In this document: piece after piece, positions 1 through 5,651 of the stretch
Numbering within the stretch: position 1 is the first letter of the stretch
How the letters are laid out: each line of letters opens with the position of its first letter
Source of the DNA: Sulfuritalea sp.
Lineage (GTDB): Bacteria > Pseudomonadota > Gammaproteobacteria > Burkholderiales > Rhodocyclaceae
Direction of reading: 5' to 3'
Length of the DNA stretch: 6,397 nt
Assembly: GCA_026399445.1 (NCBI GenBank)
Contig: JAPLRA010000171.1
Span: 1 to 6,397 of the forward strand
Notes under the pieces: model-generated
What the model saw: only the letters and a program-made list of their open reading frames with translations
The model's database searches: none
What the model was told of the DNA's origin: nothing
Program-made: the position numbers and the translations under genes

Positions 1-136
1 CGAGTGCCGCAATTTCGTTGCCCCGGTCGTAATAGGGGGCGATGTCCGCAAACGCATCGTTCAGCTCGTGGGTCCAGACATCGCTGAAACGCTGCTCGCG
101 TGCGGCCTCGCGCGAGGCCAGTGGGGGGGGTGCCAT
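1..136 (-). CDS. UbiE/COQ5-like SAM-dependent methyltransferase, N-terminal 45 codons only (runs off left edge)
   Basis: Only the first 45 codons are inside the window. The peptide begins MAPPPLASREAAREQRF and continues through a W-T-H-E-L-N-D-A-F segment to IAPYYDRGNEIAAL. The pattern 'F..IAP.YD..N...(A/S)L' just before the SAM-binding fold is typical of the N-terminus of UbiE/COQ5-type class I methyltransferases (usual form IAPRYDLLN..LSLG). The SAM-binding glycine motif would lie beyond the edge, so substrate and pathway cannot be given. The ATG at 136 is supported by an AGGAG about 9 nt upstream. An 8-C run occupies codons 3-5. The gene is 145 nt downstream of the GGDEF-EAL gene on the same strand and may have its own promoter. 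The family call is by recognition of a short segment; another class I methyltransferase is possible. Confidence 0.6.
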   Translation of the reverse strand, partial: MAPPPLASREAAREQRFSDVWTHELNDAFADIAPYYDRGNEIAAL

Positions 137-185
137 TGTTGTTTTCTCCTGCAGTGGGGTTGATTCGTTCTCTTCCGATGGCGCG

Positions 186-215
186 AAGTTAGCGCCTGGG
201 GCGGCAATGTGTCAA
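186..215 (-). promoter_or_regulatory. Possible sigma70-type promoter for the methyltransferase gene
   Basis: On the minus strand a perfect TTGACA (-35, positions 215-210) is followed after 18 nt by TAACTT (191-186), a weak -10 that matches 3 of 6 consensus bases. Transcription would start near 179, giving a leader of about 43 nt before the ATG at 136. The -35 is convincing and the -10 is not, so this is tentative. Confidence 0.35.
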
Positions 216-252
216 GTTGGTCGGGTGTTGCGGGAAAGTCGGCGCTGGCAAC

Positions 253-272
253 GCGGCGACCTTGTTCGCCGC
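253..272 (-). terminator. Hairpin 10 nt after the GGDEF-EAL stop codon, no T-tract
   Basis: GCGGCGA (253-259) and TCGCCGC (266-272) form a perfect 7-bp GC-rich stem with a 6-nt loop. It sits just downstream of the stop codon of the GGDEF-EAL gene, where a terminator is expected. No run of T follows on either strand, so it is at best a weak or Rho-assisted terminator, or an mRNA 3'-end stabiliser. Confidence 0.3.
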
Positions 273-281
273 AGGTCCGAT

Positions 282-2876
282 TCAATTCATGCGTCTCAGT
301 GCTGCAGCCAGATCCCCGGCCGCACACGGCCGCCCGAACAGGTATCCCTGATAGGCATTGCAGCCATGACGGGCGAGAAAATCCCGCTGTCCTTCGGTTT
401 CGACGCCTTCGGCGATGACCGCCAGGCCAAGGCTTTGTCCGAGGGTAATGATGGCCTTGGCGATGGCCGCATCGTTGGGGTTGGTGAGTACATCGCGGAC
501 GAAGGATTGATCGATTTTCAGCTGGTCCAGCGGCAGCCGCTTGAGATACGTCAGCGACGAGTAGCCGGTGCCGAAGTCGTCGAGCGAGAAGCCGACGCCG
601 TTGGCCTTGAGCTCGGTCATCTTGGTAATGATGTCTTCCACATCGGACAACAGCATGCTTTCCGTCAGTTCCAGTTTGAGCTGCGGCGGCCGGGCGCCTG
701 TGAAGTCAAGTATCGCCATGACTTCTTCGACGAAATTCGGCAGTTTGAATTGTCGGGCACTGACATTCACCGCCACAACCAGATGAGCCATTTCCGGTCG
801 GGATGCCCAGGCTGCGAGTTGGCCGCACGCGGTTCTCAACACCCAGTGTCCCAGCGGCAGAATCAGCCCGCTGTCCTCGGCCAGCGGAATGAACTCGCCG
901 GGGGGCACCATGCCGCGCTCCGGATGCTGCCAGCGCACCAGCGCTTCGACACCCGTCATCCGCCCCGCTCCATCGACCTGGGGCTGGTAGTAAAGCAGGA
1001 ACTGGTCTTCGCTCAGGCCATGACGCAGCTCTTCTTCCAGTCCTGCGCGGGCGGTGACCACGGCCTGCATTTGCGGATCGAAGAAACGCAGGGTATTGCG
1101 GCCTGCCGACTTGGACTGGTACATGGCGAAGTCCGCCCGCTTCAGCAGTTCGTCAACCGTATCCTGATTCCCGCCGAACAGCGTGACGCCAATACTCGGC
1201 GTGCTGTGATGCTTGTGATTGCCCAGCAGGTAAGGCTCGTTGAGCGCGACAAGAATCTTCTCGCCAACCGCCTGAGCCTGTGGCGCCGCCTCTTCCGGAC
1301 TGACGTCGAGGCCTTCCAGCATCACCACGAACTCGTCGCCGCCCAAGCGGGCCACGGTATCGCCCTCGCGCACACTGTCGCTCAGCCGTTGCGCAACCTG
1401 TTGCAACAGCAGGTCACCCTTGTCATGGCCCAGGGTGTCGTTGAGCGTCTTGAAATTGTCCAGGTCGATGAACAGCAGCGCGCCCTCGCGTCCGCTGCGC
1501 GCGCTGGCCGTAATGGCCTGTTGCAGGCGATCGAGCAGCAGGCGCCGATTGGGCAACTGGGTCAGCGGATCGTAGAACGCCAGGCGGTGGATCTCCGCCT
1601 CTGCCTCGCTGTTGCGGGAGATGTCGGAAAAGGTGCCGATGTAGTTGCTGACCTGTCCGTCGGGCGCAATGACCGAGCTGATGGTGAGCATCTCGGCATA
1701 AATCTTCCCGTTCTTGCGTCGGTTCCAGATTTCTCCCTGCCAGTGTCCGGTGTCCTTCAAGGTGGTCCACATGCGCTGGTAGTACGCGGCATCGTGACGT
1801 CCCGACTTGAACAGTGACGGCGTCTGCCCTATGGCCTCTTCCGCGCTGTATCCGGTGAGCCGGGTGAACGCCTGATTGACCCTCACGATGATCCCCTTGG
1901 GGTCGGTGATCATCATGCCTTCCTGCGACTCGAAGGCGATCGCGGCAACCCGCAGGTTCGCCTCGGCCTGCTTGCGTTCCTCGATGTTGGTGGCAATGCC
2001 GAGATAGCCGGTGATTTCTCCGTTCTGATCGCGTATGGCGGTGATTGACAGCAGCACCGGTATCCGGGTGCCGTCCCTGTGAATGTAGGTCCACTCGCGC
2101 TCATCCGGCTCGCCCGTGGCTCGTGTCCTCGCGACAAAGGCGTCGAACCCGGGCGCCACCGCGATGCCAAGCTCCCGCGCCAGCAGGCTCGCATAGGCAA
2201 CGACCTCGTCGGGATCATGAAAGGCCCCTGGATCGCGCTTGCCGATCAACTCCCCGGCCGCGTAACCCAGCAGCGTCTCGGCACCCTTGTTGAACACGGT
2301 GATGAGGCCTTGCGGATCGGTGGCGATGATGGAATAGGAGGCGCTGGCAAGCACTGACGCCATCAGCGTGCGACTTTCGTGCAATTCGATCTCGGCCGCC
2401 TTGCGCTCGGTGATGTCCTGCAGGGTTTCGATGGCGCCAACGATGCGCCCCTCTTCGTCATGCAGCGGCGCGGCGAGGAAACTCAGCCAGCGCCCGATAT
2501 TGGGAAAGTAGCCCTCGGCTTCATAGGCACCGCTCACGACGGCGGAGGGACCAACCGTTCCCGTGTAGTAGTGCTCCATAGCCGCCAGGGCCGAATGATC
2601 GTCATTGACGATCAGGTCGGCCAGCACCGGTCTCGGCTTCGGATAAAACGCCTTCCATGGGTCTTTGGTGCCGACCATGTCGGCCGCGGCGATCTTGAAC
2701 ACGCGCTCGCAGGCTCGATTCCAATGCGTGACGCGATGCTCGGCGTCGATGACAAAGGTCGAAACCGGCGTGCTGTCGATGATTTGGGCCAGTGCCAGTT
2801 TGGCGTGTTCCTGTTCCAGTTCGACGCGACGGCGTTCGGTGATGTCCTGCGAGGGACCGATGGTTTTGGAGTTCAT
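282..2876 (-). CDS. Cytosolic PAS-PAS-PAS-GGDEF-EAL protein (diguanylate cyclase/c-di-GMP phosphodiesterase)
   Basis: An 864-residue sensor protein predicted to make and/or degrade the second messenger c-di-GMP. Domains in order: PAS1 about 28-158, PAS2 about 168-302, PAS3 about 308-425, GGDEF about 428-595, EAL about 610-860. The cyclase site is intact (GGDEF at 512-516, upstream metal-site D471 in FIDLDNFK) and has an inhibitory I-site, R503-E-G-D506, five residues before GGDEF. The phosphodiesterase site also looks intact: E644-A-L, N704, E736, D766-D767, K787, E823 and Q843. There is no signal peptide or membrane segment, so it should sense a cytosolic cue; the ligand is unknown. An in-frame TGA at 2889-2891, only 12 nt before the ATG at 2876, rules out a longer N-terminus. 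The ribosome binding site is weak. The first residues, IGPSQDITERRR, are themselves the tail motif of a PAS domain, so the protein looks N-terminally clipped. It follows the arsenic operon but is separated from it by a likely terminator, so a functional link is not implied. Confidence 0.95.
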   Translation of the reverse strand: MNSKTIGPSQDITERRRVELEQEHAKLALAQIIDSTPVSTFVIDAEHRVTHWNRACERVFKIAAADMVGTKDPWKAFYPKPRPVLADLIVNDDHSALAAMEHYYTGTVGPSAVVSGAYEAEGYFPNIGRWLSFLAAPLHDEEGRIVGAIETLQDITERKAAEIELHESRTLMASVLASASYSIIATDPQGLITVFNKGAETLLGYAAGELIGKRDPGAFHDPDEVVAYASLLARELGIAVAPGFDAFVARTRATGEPDEREWTYIHRDGTRIPVLLSITAIRDQNGEITGYLGIATNIEERKQAEANLRVAAIAFESQEGMMITDPKGIIVRVNQAFTRLTGYSAEEAIGQTPSLFKSGRHDAAYYQRMWTTLKDTGHWQGEIWNRRKNGKIYAEMLTISSVIAPDGQVSNYIGTFSDISRNSEAEAEIHRLAFYDPLTQLPNRRLLLDRLQQAITASARSGREGALLFIDLDNFKTLNDTLGHDKGDLLLQQVAQRLSDSVREGDTVARLGGDEFVVMLEGLDVSPEEAAPQAQAVGEKILVALNEPYLLGNHKHHSTPSIGVTLFGGNQDTVDELLKRADFAMYQSKSAGRNTLRFFDPQMQAVVTARAGLEEELRHGLSEDQFLLYYQPQVDGAGRMTGVEALVRWQHPERGMVPPGEFIPLAEDSGLILPLGHWVLRTACGQLAAWASRPEMAHLVVAVNVSARQFKLPNFVEEVMAILDFTGARPPQLKLELTESMLLSDVEDIITKMTELKANGVGFSLDDFGTGYSSLTYLKRLPLDQLKIDQSFVRDVLTNPNDAAIAKAIITLGQSLGLAVIAEGVETEGQRDFLARHGCNAYQGYLFGRPCAAGDLAAALRRMN
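2407..2421. repeat. 15-nt direct repeat, copy 2 (within PAS1 C-terminal motif)
   Basis: TCGGTGATGTCCTGC is identical to 2836-2850 and encodes the same QDITE residues on the minus strand. The copies are 429 nt (143 codons) apart, in the same frame, and mark the tails of two successive PAS domains. Confidence 0.6.
2836..2850. repeat. 15-nt direct repeat, copy 1 (near the GGDEF-EAL start codon)
   Basis: This is identical to 2407-2421 and encodes QDITE at residues 10-14. It is a relic or conserved remnant of a PAS tail placed right behind the start codon. Confidence 0.6.
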
Positions 2877-2931
2877 CGTGTCAGGTCTTCAGTGCTCCGC
2901 CGGTCGAGCAATCGAACGCTGGCCGACATCG

Positions 2932-2957
2932 AAAAGCCGGCCTCGCGACGGCCGGCT
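2932..2957 (-). terminator. Rho-independent terminator candidate for the arsenic operon
   Basis: AGCCGGCC (2935-2942) and GGCCGGCT (2950-2957) form a perfect 8-bp GC-rich stem with a 7-nt loop. Read on the minus strand the stem runs into TTTT (2935-2932), then C, so the T-tract is short. It lies about 325 nt downstream of the DUF4395 stop codon and 56 nt upstream of the GGDEF-EAL start, on the correct strand to separate the two transcripts. On the plus strand no T-run follows. The rest of 2877-3049 shows no gene and no convincing promoter. Confidence 0.55.
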
Positions 2958-3049
2958 GAAGTTCTCCGAGACAAGGTCCTGTGCACCACTGCTCCCGATC
3001 GTTCCCCGGTCTTGGCCGGTTATCCATGCCTGTCGATGCAGCAACCGGG

Positions 3050-3270
3050 CTATGCCGACAAACTGGTCCGGTCACGAAAGTGCGGAGGGTCCGAGGCTGA
3101 CGATTCATCTAACCAAAGACATACCCCGCCGATGCGCCATCTTACGCGGAATGGATCGTCCCGGCACACCGGCAATGCATTTGTCGAACGTCGGCGAATT
3201 CCGATCCCGCCAGCGAACATGCCAAACGCGACGGCAGCGAAAATGAAAATGAAATGGCGGGGGATGTCAT
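3050..3270 (-). pseudogene. Possible small membrane protein gene with a frameshift (unrecognised)
   Basis: An AAGGA (3278-3282) overlaps the DUF4395 stop codon and sits 7 nt before an ATG at 3270, an excellent initiation site. In frame, this ATG gives only 42 codons with no recognisable fold (TAA at 3142-3144). One base out of frame, just after a run of five C (3259-3263), the sequence encodes a strong hydrophobic segment, FIFIFAAVAFGMFAGGIGI, followed by RRR, and stays open to a TAG at 3050-3052. Adding one base to the C run would join the good start to this helix and give a roughly 73-residue protein. It may be a decayed gene, a sequencing error in the homopolymer, or chance. No family is recognised. 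Confidence 0.25.
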
Positions 3271-3281
3271 GGGCGATTCCT

Positions 3282-4019
3282 TCATTTGCAGTTGTGATGC
3301 AGTTTCCACTTTTCGGCGTGGCCCATGGCGACGGCCCAGTCAGGGGGCGTGCAGTCGCCGCCGGCGCCGCTCTCTGTCGCGGGATCTGCATTGAGCAGCG
3401 TCGGCGCCTCGGCAGGCGCCGAAATGTTTCGGCTGACGAATACGATCATCGCCAGAAACACGGCGACGATCAGCGTCTGCGCCAGGCCGATCTTCTGGAT
3501 CTCCTGCCGCGCCGGCACCTCACAGGTGCCGCCCGGACACAACTGCGCCTGCTCCTTGTGGAACCCGTTGTAGACCTTGCAGCCGAGGCAGATGCCGAAG
3601 GCGCTCTCAAAAAACATCAAGGTGAGACACGCGGCGCAGACGATCAGGTTGATCGGGCCGATCACGTTGTTGATCACGATCAGGTACAACATGGACAGCG
3701 CCAGCACGAAACCAATCGCCCAGGCGAAACGCTTCTGCGGCGCACCGACGTATTCGGGTAGCTGGTTGCGCACGGCGAAGCGGCCAATGATGAGACTGGG
3801 CGCGAAGCGCGGATTGATGAATATCCGGATCGTGAAGTCGACCAGAAAGGCGATGACGAAGATTTTGGTGAGGCGGAAATCGCCCAGCATCCATGCATGC
3901 ATGAAGGCAACCATGGCAAACACGAACAGGATGCCGGCACTCGCCCGCACTTCGCGCTCGTTGAGTACGGGTACTTCGTATTCGGCGATGTGCTCGCCAA
4001 AGGTCAAAATCCGGTTCAT
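3282..4019 (-). CDS. DUF4395-family integral membrane protein with extended Cys-containing tail
   Basis: A 245-residue membrane protein with about five helices: 28-46, 50-68, 98-116, 120-147 and 178-197. The core carries the signature of the DUF4395 family: FINPRFAPSLIIGRFAVRNQ (67-86), then PEYVGAPQKRFAWAIG, GPINLIVC, FFESAFGICLGCKVYN and LCPGGTCE. Conserved cysteine pairs C144-L-G-C147 and C161-PGGT-C166 could bind metal or undergo thiol/disulfide exchange; that is inference, and the family function is not known to me. DUF4395 proteins as I know them are usually shorter (about 140-170 residues). This one adds a fifth helix and a tail ending CTPPDWAVAMGHAEKWKLHH followed by NCK, with two more cysteines, C223 and C244. 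The ATG at 4019 has an AAGGGA 5 nt upstream (4025-4030). It follows acr3 by 50 nt, probably on the same transcript, which suggests an accessory role in arsenic or thiol handling. Confidence 0.85.
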   Translation of the reverse strand: MNRILTFGEHIAEYEVPVLNEREVRASAGILFVFAMVAFMHAWMLGDFRLTKIFVIAFLVDFTIRIFINPRFAPSLIIGRFAVRNQLPEYVGAPQKRFAWAIGFVLALSMLYLIVINNVIGPINLIVCAACLTLMFFESAFGICLGCKVYNGFHKEQAQLCPGGTCEVPARQEIQKIGLAQTLIVAVFLAMIVFVSRNISAPAEAPTLLNADPATESGAGGDCTPPDWAVAMGHAEKWKLHHNCK

Positions 4020-4069
4020 GCAATTCCCTTCAATGAATCGTTCAATTTCGTACTCGTTTCCGGGCCGAG

Positions 4070-5137
4070 TCAGCCACGTTCGTACCAGCCCTTGCTGGCA
4101 TTGACCACCTTGACCACCAGCAGCATCGCCGGCACTTCGATCAGCACGCCGACCACGGTGGCCAGCGCCGCGCCGGACTCGAAACCGAACAGGCTGATCG
4201 CGGCGGCGACGGCGAGTTCAAAAAAGTTGCTGGCGCCGATCAGGGCTGACGGGCAGGCAACGCTGTGCTTCTCGCCCACCGCGCGATTCAGCCAGTAGGC
4301 CAGCGCCGAATTGAAGAAGACCTGGATCAGGATGGGCACGGCCAGCAGCGCAATGATCAGCGGCTTGTCGATGATGGCCCGGCCCTGAAAGGCGAACAGC
4401 AGCACCAGCGTCGCCAGCAGCGCGGTGATCGACCAAGGGCCGATTTTCGCCATCATCGCATCGAAGTGTTCCTGTCCCTTGCTGAGCAGCGACTTGCGCC
4501 AGAACTGGGCGAGGATCACCGGGATCACGATGTAGAGCACCACCGAGGTGAACAAGGTGTCCCACGGCACGGTGATGGCCGAAATGCCGAGCAGGAAGGC
4601 CACCAGCGGAGCAAAGGCGACCACCATGATGCTGTCGTTCAAGGCCACCTGCGACAACGTGAACAGCGGATCACCGCCGGTCAGCCGGCTCCAGACGAAG
4701 ACCATCGCCGTGCAGGGCGCGGCGGCAAGCAGGATCAGGCCGGCGATGTAGCTGTCGAGCTGGTCGGCGGGCAGCATGGGCGCAAAAATGTTACGGACAA
4801 ACAGCCAGCCGAGGAAGGCCATCGAGAATGGCTTCACCAGCCAGTTCACGAACAGCGTGACGCCGATGCCGCGCACGTGGCTTTTCACTTCATGCAGCGC
4901 GCCGAAATCGACCTTGACCAGCATCGGGATGATCATGATCCAAATCAGCAGGCCGACCGGCAGGTTGACCCGTGCCACTTCCATCTTGCCCAGCATCTGG
5001 AAGGGGCCCGGCAGCCACTGGCCGAGTGCAATGCCAACGATGATGCAGAGAAAGACCCAGACGGTCAGGTAGCGCTCGAAGGTGGACATCGGCGCGCCGG
5101 CACTTTGTTTTGCAGTGACTTCGCATTGGGCGGACAT
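4070..5137 (-). CDS. acr3: Arsenite efflux permease, Acr3 family
   Basis: A 355-residue inner-membrane carrier with about ten helices, of the BASS/Acr3 superfamily, that exports arsenite using the proton-motive force. Recognition rests on family segments: WVFLCIIVGIALGQWLPG (27-44), MIIPMLVKVDF (68-78), AAAPCTAMVFVWSRLTGGDP (138-157), LNDSIM (166-171), PSALIGASNFFELAVA (296-311) and GVLIEVPAMLL (330-340). Cys142 and Glu334 match the essential Cys129 and Glu305 described in Alkaliphilus metalliredigens Acr3. Length is normal. The ATG at 5137 lies 3 nt after the arsC stop, with GGGAG about 10 nt upstream inside the end of arsC, indicating translational coupling. The first 16 residues are a hydrophilic leader; an internal ATG at codon 17 (MSTFERYLTVW) is an alternative start. 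It works directly after ArsC by removing the arsenite that ArsC makes. Confidence 0.95.
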   Translation of the reverse strand: MSAQCEVTAKQSAGAPMSTFERYLTVWVFLCIIVGIALGQWLPGPFQMLGKMEVARVNLPVGLLIWIMIIPMLVKVDFGALHEVKSHVRGIGVTLFVNWLVKPFSMAFLGWLFVRNIFAPMLPADQLDSYIAGLILLAAAPCTAMVFVWSRLTGGDPLFTLSQVALNDSIMVVAFAPLVAFLLGISAITVPWDTLFTSVVLYIVIPVILAQFWRKSLLSKGQEHFDAMMAKIGPWSITALLATLVLLFAFQGRAIIDKPLIIALLAVPILIQVFFNSALAYWLNRAVGEKHSVACPSALIGASNFFELAVAAAISLFGFESGAALATVVGVLIEVPAMLLVVKVVNASKGWYERG

Positions 5138-5140
5138 GGC

Positions 5141-5632
5141 TCAGTCTCCCGTGTGAATTCGCCGTGCCGCCAACGCCGACTCTTGCGGCGTCATGGTTTC
5201 CAGCGGCAATGCGAGAAAGCCTTCGATACGCCTTTTCAAGGATTGATAAGCTTCCTCGAAAGCTTCGCGCCGTGCCTCCATCGGTTCGACGTGGGCCGGA
5301 TCGGGGATGCCCCAGTGCGCCGTGGCTGGGTGGCCGGGCCAGACCGGGCATGTTTCTGCGGCCGCATTGCCGCACACGGTGAAGATGAAATCAATGGTCG
5401 GCGCTGACGATACGGCAAACTCATCCCAGGATTTGCTGCGCGCACCCTCGTGCGGCACGTCGTGCTTCGCCAGCGTCTCCAGCGCCACCGGATTGACCGC
5501 GCCGCCGGGCTTGCTGCCGGCCGAATACGCCTTGATGCGGCCCTTGCCCAGATGATTGAACAACATCTCGCCAAGAATGCTGCGGGCGGAGTTGCCGGTG
5601 CACAACACCAGCACGTTGAAGGTCCTGCTCAT
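5141..5632 (-). CDS. arsC: Arsenate reductase, LMW protein-tyrosine-phosphatase fold (thioredoxin type)
   Basis: A 163-residue cytosolic enzyme reducing arsenate to arsenite. The N-terminal phosphatase loop VLCTGNSARS gives the CX5R signature with nucleophile Cys11 and Arg17. Two further cysteines, Cys87 and Cys95 in FTVCGNAAAETCPVWPG, occupy the places of the Cys82/Cys89 redox pair of Staphylococcus pI258 ArsC, where a disulfide cascade is reset by thioredoxin. Asp111 in IPDPAHVEP is the expected general acid. The WPG...HWGIPDP arrangement is typical of proteobacterial ArsC of this class; glutaredoxin-type ArsC is excluded by fold. Length is slightly above the 130-145 usual for the family because of a C-terminal extension (about 143-163). 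The ATG at 5632 has a strong AAGGAG (5638-5643) 5 nt upstream. It lies 19 nt after the preceding gene and 3 nt before acr3. Confidence 0.95.
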   Translation of the reverse strand: MSRTFNVLVLCTGNSARSILGEMLFNHLGKGRIKAYSAGSKPGGAVNPVALETLAKHDVPHEGARSKSWDEFAVSSAPTIDFIFTVCGNAAAETCPVWPGHPATAHWGIPDPAHVEPMEARREAFEEAYQSLKRRIEGFLALPLETMTPQESALAARRIHTGD

Positions 5633-5637
5633 GGGCT

Positions 5638-5643
5638 CTCCTT
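5638..5643 (-). promoter_or_regulatory. Strong ribosome binding site of arsC
   Basis: AAGGAG, 5 nt before the ATG at 5632, inside the 19-nt gap after the upstream stop. It fixes the arsC start and shows that arsC is translated independently of its upstream neighbour. Confidence 0.8.
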
Positions 5644-5651
5644 ATACGGTT

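Noticed and set aside
42..1817. 591-codon open frame on the plus strand
   Set aside because: It lies antisense to the GGDEF-EAL gene, has no recognisable domain, and is rich in R, Q and G as expected for a GC-rich complement frame.
2881..3108. 75-codon minus-strand ORF between DUF4395 and the GGDEF-EAL gene
   Set aside because: It spans the terminator hairpin, has no ribosome site or PAS similarity, and reads as random GC-rich sequence.
2379..3761. 460-codon open frame on the plus strand
   Set aside because: It runs antisense across PAS1, the intergenic region and DUF4395; no domain or ribosome site fits it.
3891..3904. Palindromic ATGCATGCAT-type stretch
   Set aside because: It is inside the DUF4395 coding region (MHAWM codons) and is explained by coding sequence.
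4020..4069. Possible hairpin between acr3 and the DUF4395 gene
   Set aside because: Only a 5-bp ACTCG/CGAGT stem with no T-tract; too weak to call a terminator.
4265..5407. 380-codon open frame on the plus strand
   Set aside because: It is the antisense shadow of acr3 and arsC, with H, R, D and Q-rich composition and no motif.
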